Below the pieces are notes generated by a model. That model saw only the letters and a list, made by a program, of their open reading frames with translations. It ran no database searches and was not told the DNA's origin. Positions 53,935 through 63,024 of a stretch of 64,000 nucleotides of DNA are shown here, piece after piece. Numbering within the stretch: position 1 is the first letter of the stretch; the number at the start of each line of letters is the position of its first letter. Source of the DNA: Qipengyuania seohaensis (lineage in GTDB: Bacteria > Pseudomonadota > Alphaproteobacteria > Sphingomonadales > Sphingomonadaceae); assembly GCF_002795865.1 (NCBI RefSeq), contig NZ_CP024920.1, forward strand, positions 1,337,001 through 1,401,000, written 5' to 3'. The position numbers and the translations under genes were made by a program.

Positions 53935-55218
53935 TCAATCGTCGCCGACCCGTTCGATATCCGCGCCAACCAGCTGCAGCTTTTCTTCCAGCCGCTCGTA
54001 TCCACGGTCGAGATGGTAAAGACGGCGTACGGTCGTCTCGCCCTTGGCAGCCAGACCGGCGATCACCAGGCTCATGGAAGCGCGCAAGTCCGTGGCCATT
54101 ACTTCGGCCCCGGTCAGATCTACCGGACCGCGAACGATTGCCGTGCGTCCCGTGGTCTCGATGTCCGCGCCCATGCGGATGAGTTCGGGAACGTGCATGA
54201 AGCGGTTCTCGAAGATCGTCTCCTTGAGCACGCTGGTGCCTTCTGCCTTGCACAACAGGCTCATCAGCTGGGCCTGCATGTCGGTGGCGAGGCCGGGGAA
54301 TGGGGCCGTTGTGAGGTTGTGCGCTTTGAGGGGCTGCTTGGCCGAAACCCTCACGCCTTTCTTGTCGCTTTCGATTTCGACGCCGATATTGCGCAGGGCG
54401 TGGATCGTCGAAGCCATGTCATCGGCATCTGCCCCGTCGAGATAGACCTCGCCGCCGGTGATCGCTGCCGCGCAAGCATAGGAGCCCGCCTCGATCCGGT
54501 CCGGCATTACGCGGTAGGTCGCGCCGTGCAGCTTCTTTACGCCATGAATGGTCAGCTCCGAACTGCCGATACCTTCGATTTCGGCGCCCATGGCCGTGAG
54601 AAGGTTGCACAGGTCGACGATTTCGGGCTCGCGCGCGGCATTGATCAGCTTGCTCGTGCCGTTGCACAGGACCGCTGTCATCAGGGCGTTTTCCGTCGCA
54701 CCGACGGACACGACGGGAAAGTCGAACTCGCCGCCGGGAAGCCCGCCGTCCGGAGCGATTGCCTTCACATACCCCTGCGCCAATTCGATCTGCGCGCCGA
54801 AAGCCTCGAGAGCCTTCAGGTGAAGATCGATTGGCCGGTTCCCGATCGCACAGCCGCCAGGCAGCGAAACCGTCGCTTCGCCTGTGCGAGCAAGCAGCGG
54901 GCCCAAGACGAGGATCGACGCGCGCATCTTGCGAACGAGATCGTAAGGCGCGACCGAACTGGTGATCCGCATGGCTTCAAGCGTGACATTGCGGCCGAAT
55001 TCCTCGGGGCGCTTGCCCGGAATGGTGTGACTGACGCCGAACTGCGTCATCAGGTGCTGGAACCCGTCGATATCGGCGAGCCGCGGCAAGTTGCGCAGCG
55101 TCACGGCCTCTTCAGTCAGCAGGGCGCACGGTATCAGGGTGAGGGCCGCGTTTTTGGCGCCCGAGATGGGAATAGTCCCCGAAAGGCGATTGCCGCCACG
55201 AATGATTAGTTTGTCCAT
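53935..55218 (-). CDS. murA: UDP-N-acetylglucosamine 1-carboxyvinyltransferase
   Basis: A 427-residue cytosolic enzyme for the first committed step of peptidoglycan synthesis, adding enolpyruvate from PEP to UDP-GlcNAc. The N-terminus is [20 protein letters not shown]. The active-site loop [17 protein letters not shown] holds Cys123, equivalent to the fosfomycin target Cys115, so sensitivity to that drug is expected. [18 protein letters not shown] and [17 protein letters not shown] are also family blocks. ATG 55218 is preceded by GGCAGGGG; the upstream in-frame extension is not conserved. Confidence 0.96.
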   Translation of the reverse strand: MDKLIIRGGNRLSGTIPISGAKNAALTLIPCALLTEEAVTLRNLPRLADIDGFQHLMTQFGVSHTIPGKRPEEFGRNVTLEAMRITSSVAPYDLVRKMRASILVLGPLLARTGEATVSLPGGCAIGNRPIDLHLKALEAFGAQIELAQGYVKAIAPDGGLPGGEFDFPVVSVGATENALMTAVLCNGTSKLINAAREPEIVDLCNLLTAMGAEIEGIGSSELTIHGVKKLHGATYRVMPDRIEAGSYACAAAITGGEVYLDGADADDMASTIHALRNIGVEIESDKKGVRVSAKQPLKAHNLTTAPFPGLATDMQAQLMSLLCKAEGTSVLKETIFENRFMHVPELIRMGADIETTGRTAIVRGPVDLTGAEVMATDLRASMSLVIAGLAAKGETTVRRLYHLDRGYERLEEKLQLVGADIERVGDD

Positions 55219-55342
55219 GGCCCCCTGCCTTAATCCTCTCCGGGCGTCTGGCAAGCGTCATGCGCTTGATACCTCCCCCGGATCCTGCTCGCTCAACCGC
55301 CGAGCGATTGACCTGTTCCGGCCACCGACCTAACTCCGGCGC

Positions 55343-56221
55343 ATGACCCAGCATAAACCGATCAAGAAGGCCGTCTTCCCCGTCGCGGGGCTCGGTACGC
55401 GATTCCTCCCCGCCACCAAGGCGATCCCGAAGGAGCTGCTGCCGATCGTCGATCGGCCATTGATCCAGTATGCCGTGGACGAGGCGCGCGAAGCCGGAAT
55501 CGAACAGATCATCTTCGTCACCGGTCGCGGCAAGACGGCGATCGTCGAGCATTTCGACGTGGCTTACGAGCTCGAAAGCACCATGAGAGAGCGCGGCAAG
55601 GACATGAGCGTGCTCGACGACACCCGTGCAGTACCGGGTGATATCATCACTGTGCGCCAGCAGGTTCCGCTGGGCCTTGGCCACGCCATCTGGTGCGCCC
55701 GCGCCATCGTCGGCAACGATCCCTTCGCGATCCTGCTGCCCGACGAACTCATGGTCGGCAAGCCTGGCTGCATGAAGCAGATGGTGGAGGCCTATAACGA
55801 GGTGGGCGGCAACCTGATCTCGGTGCTCGAAGTCCCGCAGGATGAAGTATCGAGCTATGGCGTCATCGCTCCGGGGGCGGATATCTCCGACACGCTTACC
55901 GAAGTGACCGGACTGGTCGAAAAGCCGCCGGTTGCAGAAGCGCCGTCGAACAAGATCATCTCGGGCCGCTATATCCTGCAGCCCGAAGTCATGCGTACTC
56001 TGGAAAACCAGGGCAAGGGGGCGGGCGGCGAAATCCAGCTGACCGATGCCATGGCGCGGATGATCGGCAGCCAGCCGTTCCACGCCGTGACCTTCGCCGG
56101 CAACCGTTACGATTGCGGCAGCAAGACCGGTTTCGTCGAAGCGACGCTGGCTCTCGCGCTAGAACGCGAAGACATGGGAAGCGAAGTTCGCGCCATCGCC
56201 GAGCGTCTGCTCGCAAAGTAG
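55343..56221 (+). CDS. galU: UTP--glucose-1-phosphate uridylyltransferase
   Basis: A 292-residue nucleotidyltransferase making UDP-glucose, precursor of LPS core and exopolysaccharide. The activator loop VFPVAGLGTRFLPATKAIPK and the PKELLPIVDRPLIQY block are unmistakable; GLGHAIWCAR and the metal-binding ILLPDELM follow. It diverges from murA with 124 bases between starts, and is followed by a strong terminator. Confidence 0.95.
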   Translation: MTQHKPIKKAVFPVAGLGTRFLPATKAIPKELLPIVDRPLIQYAVDEAREAGIEQIIFVTGRGKTAIVEHFDVAYELESTMRERGKDMSVLDDTRAVPGDIITVRQQVPLGLGHAIWCARAIVGNDPFAILLPDELMVGKPGCMKQMVEAYNEVGGNLISVLEVPQDEVSSYGVIAPGADISDTLTEVTGLVEKPPVAEAPSNKIISGRYILQPEVMRTLENQGKGAGGEIQLTDAMARMIGSQPFHAVTFAGNRYDCGSKTGFVEATLALALEREDMGSEVRAIAERLLAK

Positions 56222-56242
56222 AAAGCCCACAATCCAAAAGGA

Positions 56243-56277
56243 AAGGGCCGGTCCGCCGCTGTGGCAGACCGGCCCTT
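56243..56277. terminator. Bidirectional rho-independent terminator
   Basis: An 11-base stem, AAGGGCCGGTC (56243-56253) with GACCGGCCCTT (56267-56277), and a 13-base loop between galU and the convergent M28 peptidase gene. The minus strand continues into TTTCCTTTTGG; the plus strand has a weaker T tract (TTCCCGTTT). Confidence 0.85.
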
Positions 56278-56297
56278 CCCGTTTGAAGCAACCTTGA

Positions 56298-57986
56298 TCA
56301 GCAGCCGGTTTCAGCAGCCGTGCAGGTTTCGTCCCGCGTGGCCTTGAACTCGTCGCCCTCGTTCCAGTTGGGCCAGCTCGTGCTCATGCCGAGCATGCGG
56401 CCGAGGCGGTAGAAAAGCTGGAGATCGGCCATCACGCCCGACCAGTCCCAGTTCGGATCGTATTCGTCCTTGGGGCCGTGGTAGCGGTTCTCGCGATAGT
56501 CGAGCGCCACTGCCGCACCCGCTTCCGTGCCGCCCTCGACAAGGTCCTCGCCACCATCGACATAAAGCATCGGCACGCCGCGCTTGGCGAAAGCGAAGTG
56601 ATCGGACCGGTAGTAATAGCCCGCTTCAGGATTGGGGTTGGGCGTCGACACCCGGCCGTCGGCTTCGAGGGCCGCTTCGAGGAACTGGTCGAGCTGCGAC
56701 TTGCCCGGCCCGACGACCGTCACGTCCTTGCTGGGACCAGCGATGAGAAAGGCATCCATGTTGATGCCGCCCACCGTCTGGGCGAGGGGGAAAACCGGAT
56801 TGGCCGCGTAGTAATCGGCTCCGAGAAGTCCCGATTCCTCTGCCGTCACGGCGAGGAAAACCAGCGTGCGGCGCGCAGGACCGACCTTGGCATGCGCTTC
56901 GGCCAGAGCGACCAGCGCTGCCGTGCCCGTCGCGTTGTCGACTGCGCCATTGCAGATGTCGTCGCCATCGGGCGCTGCGGTGCAGCGTCCCAGATGGTCC
57001 CAGTGGGCGGTATGGATGACGTATTCATCCGGCGCTTCCGTGCCCGGAAGGATGCCGATCACATTCTGCGATTCGAAGGTGCGGATGTCGTTCGAAAAGC
57101 TGGTCGATGCCTCGAGGCCCAGCGGCACCGCCGTGAAGCCTTCCTTCTTGGCAGCGGCAAACAGCTTGTCGGCATCCTGTCCCGCAGCTTCGAGGATCTG
57201 GCGACCAGCCTCGTTCTGGACCCAGCCGTTCATCTGCGTCAGCGGCGGGGCATTCTCGCCGCGCTGGGCATAGGCCTGCGGGCCGGACCAGCTGCTTTCG
57301 ACGACGTTCCAGCCATAGGAAGCGGGCTCGGTGTCGTGGATGATGATGGCGCCTGCCGCGCCCTGCCTTGCCGCCTCTTCGTACTTGTAGGTCCAGCGGC
57401 CATAATAGGTCATGGCCTTGCCGTTGAAGGGACCATCGAGGCTGTCGCTGCCGAAATCGGGATCGTTGACGAGGATGACCGCGGTCTTGCCGGTCATGTC
57501 CACGCCTTCGTAGTCGTTCCAGCCCTTCTCGGGCGCGTTGACGCCGTAACCGACGAAAACCAGCTCGCTGTCTTCGAGCGCGGTTTGCGCATCTTCGCGA
57601 TAGGTCACGCCGACCCAGTCGCTACCGTATTCGAGCGCTATATCGGTGCCCTTGCCCGAGATGCTCAGCGGCGAAAAATCCTTGCCGGTAATCTCCACCA
57701 GCGGGACTTTCTGGACCCAAGAGCCGTTGTTGCCAGGTTCGAGGCCTGCCGCTGCGAACCGTTCGGTCAGCAAGGCGACGGTCTTTTCCTCGCCGATCGT
57801 GCCGGGCATCCGGCCTTCGAATTCATCGGAGGACAATTGCTCGGTAATGTCCTTCATCGTCTGCTCGGAAATGTCCGTCGCTGCGATGTCCGGGATATCG
57901 AGCCCTGCGGTCGCCCCTTCATCGTTACCGGCGGTACAGGCCGCCAGGAGCAGCGCACCTGCTGCGGTCAGGCTTGTGCGGATCAT
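56298..57986 (-). CDS. M28 family metallopeptidase lipoprotein
   Basis: A 562-residue zinc peptidase with a lipobox (LLLAAC) and thus probably anchored in the envelope. A PA-domain insertion lies between about 130 and 290 (GWNDYEGVDMTGKTAVILV, GAAGAIIIHD). The metal ligands are visible: His in HTAHWDHLG, Asp in GAVDNATGTAALV, the Glu pair in TAEESGLLGADYY, Asp in GGINMDAFL and His in YRSDHFAFAKRG. It is probably an aminopeptidase releasing N-terminal residues from peptides. The tail contains Cys residues in ETCTAAETGC. ATG 57986 begins the signal peptide. It diverges from glnE. Confidence 0.9.
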   Translation of the reverse strand: MIRTSLTAAGALLLAACTAGNDEGATAGLDIPDIAATDISEQTMKDITEQLSSDEFEGRMPGTIGEEKTVALLTERFAAAGLEPGNNGSWVQKVPLVEITGKDFSPLSISGKGTDIALEYGSDWVGVTYREDAQTALEDSELVFVGYGVNAPEKGWNDYEGVDMTGKTAVILVNDPDFGSDSLDGPFNGKAMTYYGRWTYKYEEAARQGAAGAIIIHDTEPASYGWNVVESSWSGPQAYAQRGENAPPLTQMNGWVQNEAGRQILEAAGQDADKLFAAAKKEGFTAVPLGLEASTSFSNDIRTFESQNVIGILPGTEAPDEYVIHTAHWDHLGRCTAAPDGDDICNGAVDNATGTAALVALAEAHAKVGPARRTLVFLAVTAEESGLLGADYYAANPVFPLAQTVGGINMDAFLIAGPSKDVTVVGPGKSQLDQFLEAALEADGRVSTPNPNPEAGYYYRSDHFAFAKRGVPMLYVDGGEDLVEGGTEAGAAVALDYRENRYHGPKDEYDPNWDWSGVMADLQLFYRLGRMLGMSTSWPNWNEGDEFKATRDETCTAAETGC

Positions 57987-58087
57987 GGTAAAGCACCCTC
58001 TCGTTGATTTGCGTGGCGCGCTTGTTGCAGCACCGGGCAAAGAGGGCAAGCTTGCGCCGGGAGCACAGGGAAGGCAGACCGCCCGCA

Positions 58088-60772
58088 ATGACTGCCGACT
58101 GGACCAACGCGCTGGAAAGAGCGCGGGCTTGTGCCCCTTATCTGGCGCGCGGGCTGGAATTGTATCCAGCGATCGCCGACCTGCTGGCTCAAGGTGACGG
58201 CGAGGCCGCACTCGCATACGCGAAGCGGCTTGCCGCCGGAATTGACGATGTCGGGGTGTCCTTGCGACGCGAGAAACGGGCCCTGGCGACGACCCTGGCA
58301 ATCGGAGATCTGGCCGGGGCATTCGATCTCGACAAGGTAATGCGCGAGCTCTCCCTTTTCGCCGACCGCGCAATGCACCGCGCCATCGAGGCGGCGATCG
58401 ACCGCCGGGTCGAAGGCGCGCCCAGCGATGGCATGATTGCGCTGGCATTGGGCAAGCACGGATCGGGAGAACTGAACTACAGCTCCGACATCGATCCAAT
58501 TTTACTCTACGATCCCGAAACGCTGGCACGCCGCGACAGGGACGAACCGGGCGAGGCGGCGCAACGCTATGCCCGCGAGATGGTTCGCATGCTGTCTGAC
58601 GTAACTAGCGAAGGCTATGTTTTCAGGGTGGACCTGCGCCTGCGTCCGGCATCCGAGGTGAGCCCGCTGGCGATCCCTCTCGATGCCGCGATCACGCATT
58701 ACGAAAGCTCTGCCCTGGCGTGGGAGCGCGCTGCATTCATCCGCGCACGATCCTGCGCTGGCGACATCGCGGCCGGCGAGAAATTCCTCGACCAGATCCG
58801 TCCCTTCGTCTGGCGCCGCAGCCTCGATTTCGGTGCGATCGACGCTGTGCGGCAGCTGACCCGCAGGATCAGGGAACAGCAGACCGGCCCAACCGCACCC
58901 GCCCCCGGATACAATGTGAAGCTCGGTCGCGGAGGCATTCGCGAGATCGAGTTCTTCGCCCAGACGCACCAGCTCATCCATGGCGGGCGCAATCCGGAGC
59001 TGCGTGACAAGCGCACGCGCGCTGCCCTCGATGCCTTGGCCGATGCCGGGCATGTCGACAAAGAGGACGCCTCGTCGCTTGGCGCTGCCTATGACGGTTT
59101 GCGGCAGATCGAACACCGCCTGCAGATGGTCGGCGACCGCCAGACGCACACGCTCCCCGAAGGCGAAGCGCTCGACAATGTCGCCCGGCTGGACGGCTTT
59201 GCCGACGGAGCCGCATGGCTGGACCATATCGCGTCGCTAACCGCTCCCGTCGCGCAGCGCTACGATGCATTGCTCGCCGAAGACGAGGTCTCCGTTCCTG
59301 TCGACAGTCCGCATGTGGAGGCCGCACCTGCCCGCAAGGATCTCGACGCATCCCTGGTTGAGCGGGTCGCAGGCTGGACCGACGGCCGCTATCCACCCCT
59401 TCGCAGCACTGCGGCCCTGTCGGCCTTCGAAGCGATACGTGCGCCGCTTCTCGATTCCCTTGCATCGGCAAAAGAACCGGAACGCGCCGTCGCCCGGTGG
59501 GAAAGCCTGCTTTCCAAGCTTTCGAGCGCGATCAACCTTTTTCGCCTGCTGGAAGCGAGGCCGGGCCTGTTCCAGCTGCTGGCCGATTGCCTGACGCTTG
59601 CGCCGCCGCTTGCCGACGCCATCGCCCTGCGCCCCGAACTCGTCGATGCGCTGATCGACCGGACCGCGCTCGACCTGCCGGGCGAGCGAGGCGAACTTGC
59701 CGCCGAGATGCGTCGCGGCGAACGTGGCGACACCTATGAGGACAAGCTCGACCGCATCCGCATCGTAACGGGGGAAGCGCGCTTCGCGCTCGGGGTGCAG
59801 GTCATCGAAACAGCGCACGACCCGCTCGATATCGCCGCCGCCCTTTCGCGGGTGGCCGAGGCTGCGATCGAGGTCGCGCAGGAAGCTGCAGAAGCGGAAT
59901 TCGCCGAACGCCATGGCAGGATCGCGGACAGCGAACTTGTCGTTCTCGGCCTCGGCAGGCTTGGCGGGGGGATGCTGACGCACGCCTCGGACCTCGACGT
60001 CGTTTATCTATTTACCGGAAGCCACGAAGGCGAATCCGATGGCGAGCGCCCGCTTGGCGCGACACTCTATTATAACCGGCTCGCACAGAGGGTGAGTGCG
60101 GCGCTGTCCGTGCCGACCGCTGAAGGCGCGCTTTATGAAGTGGATACGCGGCTGCGCCCGCAAGGGGCACAGGGGCCGCTGGCCGTCAGCCTGGAGAGCT
60201 TCCTCAGGTATCAGTCCGAAGATGCATGGACGTGGGAACACATGGCCCTGACCCGTGCACGCGCGCTGACGGGAAGCCATGATGCAAGGCGCCAGGTAGA
60301 CGCCTCGCTTCGCGAGGTGTTGTGCCGCAAGCGATCGCGCAAGGCGCTTGGCGACGACGTCAGGACGATGCGCAGCGACATGGCGACGCACAAGCCTGCG
60401 CGCGGACCACTGGATATCAAGCTGCTGCGCGGCGGGCTCGTCGATCTCGAATTCCTCGTCCATTACCTGCAATTGCGCGAGGGTGAAGCGCTGACGCCGC
60501 GGCTGGACGATGCGATCGCGCAACTTGTCGCGCGCGATCTCATTCCCGCTTCACTGGGCGAGGCGCACGACTTTATGACGCGGCTACTGGTGGGTACGCG
60601 CCTGCTGGCACCCGACCTCGCGATCCCGGACAGGCCGCAAAAGGCTATCCTGTCGCGCCTGTGCCGGGTCGAGAAATTCCGCCACCTCAGGAACGCGCTC
60701 GACGACGCGCGCGAGCAGGTGGCAGACCAATGGAACCGCTTGCTGGATGAGCGACTGGAGATCGAACTATGA
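58088..60772 (+). CDS. glnE: Bifunctional glutamine synthetase adenylyltransferase/deadenylase
   Basis: An 894-residue enzyme that adenylylates and deadenylylates glutamine synthetase in response to PII and glutamine. Both nucleotidyltransferase halves are present. The N-terminal adenylyl-removase has GKHGSGELNYSSDIDPILLYD, and the C-terminal adenylyl-transferase has GLGRLGGGMLTHASDLDVVY; each has the GS...DxD metal site. GRGGIREIEFFAQTHQLIHG and its C-terminal counterpart RGGLVDLEFLVHYLQL are the following helices. ATG 58088 is preceded by GGGAAGG. It overlaps bcp by four bases. With GltBD in the window, this fits ammonium assimilation. Confidence 0.95.
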   Translation: MTADWTNALERARACAPYLARGLELYPAIADLLAQGDGEAALAYAKRLAAGIDDVGVSLRREKRALATTLAIGDLAGAFDLDKVMRELSLFADRAMHRAIEAAIDRRVEGAPSDGMIALALGKHGSGELNYSSDIDPILLYDPETLARRDRDEPGEAAQRYAREMVRMLSDVTSEGYVFRVDLRLRPASEVSPLAIPLDAAITHYESSALAWERAAFIRARSCAGDIAAGEKFLDQIRPFVWRRSLDFGAIDAVRQLTRRIREQQTGPTAPAPGYNVKLGRGGIREIEFFAQTHQLIHGGRNPELRDKRTRAALDALADAGHVDKEDASSLGAAYDGLRQIEHRLQMVGDRQTHTLPEGEALDNVARLDGFADGAAWLDHIASLTAPVAQRYDALLAEDEVSVPVDSPHVEAAPARKDLDASLVERVAGWTDGRYPPLRSTAALSAFEAIRAPLLDSLASAKEPERAVARWESLLSKLSSAINLFRLLEARPGLFQLLADCLTLAPPLADAIALRPELVDALIDRTALDLPGERGELAAEMRRGERGDTYEDKLDRIRIVTGEARFALGVQVIETAHDPLDIAAALSRVAEAAIEVAQEAAEAEFAERHGRIADSELVVLGLGRLGGGMLTHASDLDVVYLFTGSHEGESDGERPLGATLYYNRLAQRVSAALSVPTAEGALYEVDTRLRPQGAQGPLAVSLESFLRYQSEDAWTWEHMALTRARALTGSHDARRQVDASLREVLCRKRSRKALGDDVRTMRSDMATHKPARGPLDIKLLRGGLVDLEFLVHYLQLREGEALTPRLDDAIAQLVARDLIPASLGEAHDFMTRLLVGTRLLAPDLAIPDRPQKAILSRLCRVEKFRHLRNALDDAREQVADQWNRLLDERLEIEL

Positions 60773-61239
60773 CGAGCTTTGAAGAAGGCGATGCCTTTCC
60801 CGACTTCGAAATGGAAACACCCGATGGCGGGACAATCAGCCGGGATGATCTTTCCGGCAAGAAAGCGGTGATCTTCTTCTACCCCAAGGACAATACGCCC
60901 GGCTGTACCACCGAAGCGAAGGATTTCAGCTCGCTGAAGGCGGAGTTTGAAAAGGCGGGCGTCCGCCTGCTTGGCGTCAGCAAGGATTCCGCGAAGAAGC
61001 ACCAGAACTTCATCGCCAAGCACGATCTGACGGTGGAGCTCGCCACCGATGCGGAAGAGGGCGGTCTTTCTGACACGCTCGGCGTCTGGGGCGAGAAGAA
61101 GAATTACGGGCGCACTTACATGGGCATGATCCGTTCGACCTATCTGATCGGCGAAGACGGCAAGATCCTGCGGGTCTGGCCGAAGGTCAGGGTCAAGGGC
61201 CATGCTGACGAGGTACTCGACGCAGCGCGCTCCGCGTGA
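60769..61239 (+). CDS. bcp: Thioredoxin-dependent peroxiredoxin (BCP/PrxQ type)
   Basis: A 156-residue thiol peroxidase reducing hydrogen peroxide and organic hydroperoxides. The peroxidatic Cys46 is in FFYPKDNTPGCTTEAKDF. The resolving Cys found five residues later in E. coli BCP is missing, and Cys46 is the only Cys in the protein, so this is a 1-Cys type needing an external thiol partner. It is embedded in an operon with glnE upstream (ATGA) and the DUF455 protein downstream (GTGA). Confidence 0.93.
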   Translation: MTSFEEGDAFPDFEMETPDGGTISRDDLSGKKAVIFFYPKDNTPGCTTEAKDFSSLKAEFEKAGVRLLGVSKDSAKKHQNFIAKHDLTVELATDAEEGGLSDTLGVWGEKKNYGRTYMGMIRSTYLIGEDGKILRVWPKVRVKGHADEVLDAARSA

Positions 61240-62096
61240 CGTCACGACGCCGCAGCGTATCGGGCGCCATCAGGGACGCCCTGCTAACGGCCGGCAAGTC
61301 CTCCAAGGTCTTTGCCGCCCGAGAAGTCGCCCGCGAATGGCGGCTGGGGCGACTGGCGTTCGAGTTCGACTGCGTCATGCCCGACCGGCCGGCCTGGCCC
61401 GAAGAGCTGGAACTGCTCGCCCCTGGCAAAATGCCGCGCCGTTCGCGCGGAGTATCCCTGGAGGGTCGAATCGCCTTGTGGCACTCGCTCGCCCACATAG
61501 AGTTCGTCGCGATCGACCTCGCCCTCGACATGGCCGGGCGGTTCGGGGAATCGATGGGCGAGCAGTTCGTATCCGATTTCCTGGCGGTCGCAGCCGACGA
61601 AGCGATGCATTTTGCGCTGATCGATCGCAAGCTAGCGACCATGGGATCGCACTACGGCGCTCTGCCGGCGCATGACGGGTTGTGGGGTGCCGCTCAGGAC
61701 ACGGCCCATGACGTCACGGCCCGACTGGCGATCGTACCGATGGTTCTGGAAGCGCGCGGCCTCGACGTCACTCCGGCGATGCTGAAGCGGATACGGTCAC
61801 AAGGGGACGAGAACGGCGCCCGAATCCTCGAACGAATCCTTGACGACGAGATTCGCCATGTCGCTTTTGGGGCCAAGCACTTTCGTGAGCTGTGCATTAC
61901 GCGCGACGAAAAGCCGCCGGAAACATGGCAGAAATTAGTCCAAACGCATTTTTCGGGAGGGCTGAAGCCGCCATTTAACGACTCGGCGCGTGCGGCAGCC
62001 GGTTTATCGCGCGACTTTCTACGCGGCTATTGCTTGATTAACCTTTGCAGCCATAACCCATACTCACGAGATGCCGGGGGGTTCCGGCGGTTTTGA
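61236..62096 (+). CDS. DUF455 family ferritin-like protein
   Basis: A 286-residue protein of the DUF455 family, predicted to be a ferritin-like four-helix bundle. Candidate metal ligands are in WHSLAHIEFVAIDLALD, AVAADEAMHFALI and ILDDEIRHVAFGAKHF (Glu and ExxH motifs). The function is unknown; a di-iron oxidase or hydroxylase role, possibly on nucleosides or tRNA, is conceivable by analogy to MiaE. Start GTG 61236 overlaps the bcp stop. Coupling to a peroxidase is suggestive of redox or iron handling. Confidence 0.85.
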   Translation: MTSRRRSVSGAIRDALLTAGKSSKVFAAREVAREWRLGRLAFEFDCVMPDRPAWPEELELLAPGKMPRRSRGVSLEGRIALWHSLAHIEFVAIDLALDMAGRFGESMGEQFVSDFLAVAADEAMHFALIDRKLATMGSHYGALPAHDGLWGAAQDTAHDVTARLAIVPMVLEARGLDVTPAMLKRIRSQGDENGARILERILDDEIRHVAFGAKHFRELCITRDEKPPETWQKLVQTHFSGGLKPPFNDSARAAAGLSRDFLRGYCLINLCSHNPYSRDAGGFRRF

Positions 62097-62176
62097 AAAA
62101 AACGATCCGAAAGGCACGGGACGCCTCAGGATCGCAAGCAAAGATGCCGATCAGGTATCGACAGGACGGGTTAGCA

Positions 62177-62866
62177 ATGATTTCCAAGCGCAGCACGATT
62201 GCCGTGACGATGCTTGCCGCAGGCATGAGCATCGCAGCCGCTCCGGCGCACGCGGAAACCAACGCAGCAGCTGCTGCGGTCGGTGCCATCGACGTATCGA
62301 AGGTTACCTCCGACAGCGCCGGCGAAGCGGACGAGCAGTTCACCGAACTCTTCGCTCGCTGGGAAGCGCCGAACCAGCTTTCGCTCATCACGGCCGGCCC
62401 GCAGGTTGCCATCCCTTCGCGCATGCCGCTCGAAGACGCCAAACTGACGAGTGACTATGGCATGCGCACCCACCCGGTGCTGCGTCGCCGCATGGGTCAC
62501 AAGGGTGTCGATCTCGCCGCACCGACCGGTACGCCGATCTACGCGACGGCAGACGGCGTGGTTTCCAAGGCGGAACGGTTCTCCAGCTACGGCAAGTTCG
62601 TCAGCATCGAGCACGGCGCCCGCATCCAGACGCGTTACGCGCACATGTCCGCAATCGCCGTGACCGACGGCGCCCGCGTCAAGAAGGGCGACCTGATCGG
62701 CTATGTCGGCTCGACCGGTCGCTCCACCGGCCCGCACCTTCACTATGAAGTCCGCATCGACGGCGAGGCGGTCAACCCGGTTCCCTACATGGTCGAATCT
62801 TCCGCCCAGCGCGCTTTCGCCCTCGCAATCGGCGAAGGCGGCCAAGGCGGTGGCGACGAGGACTGA
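62177..62866 (+). CDS. M23 family metallopeptidase (LytM-type)
   Basis: A 229-residue periplasmic protein with a signal peptide (about 1-26, ending APAHA) and one C-terminal peptidase M23 domain (about 95-205). The zinc site is complete: RRRMGHKGVDLAAP (His and Asp), YAHMS, and the HxH in TGPHLHYEVRIDG, so it is likely an active endopeptidase on peptidoglycan cross-links. It lacks a coiled coil of EnvC type. ATG 62177 starts the signal peptide; the frame extends upstream to 62093 without one. A strong terminator follows. Confidence 0.9.
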   Translation: MISKRSTIAVTMLAAGMSIAAAPAHAETNAAAAAVGAIDVSKVTSDSAGEADEQFTELFARWEAPNQLSLITAGPQVAIPSRMPLEDAKLTSDYGMRTHPVLRRRMGHKGVDLAAPTGTPIYATADGVVSKAERFSSYGKFVSIEHGARIQTRYAHMSAIAVTDGARVKKGDLIGYVGSTGRSTGPHLHYEVRIDGEAVNPVPYMVESSAQRAFALAIGEGGQGGGDED

Positions 62867-62907
62867 GATTTTTCGAAAGGCCACGAGCCCTTCGGGTCAG
62901 CGGAATT

Positions 62908-62936
62908 AGGCGTCGGAGCGATCCGGCGCCTTTTTT
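62908..62936 (+). terminator. Rho-independent terminator after the M23 peptidase
   Basis: A stem of AGGCGTCGGA (62908-62917) with TCCGGCGCCT (62922-62931; one G-T pair), a GCGA tetraloop, and a run of six T residues at 62931-62936. It fits a classical intrinsic terminator. Confidence 0.92.
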
Positions 62937-63024
62937 CTTGCCCGAACGCAGCAGGTAGGTAGGTTTCTTTGAGCAACCGGACGAGTCCGCCAACAGGACC
63001 GACGGCAGTGAGAGAGAGAACCCT

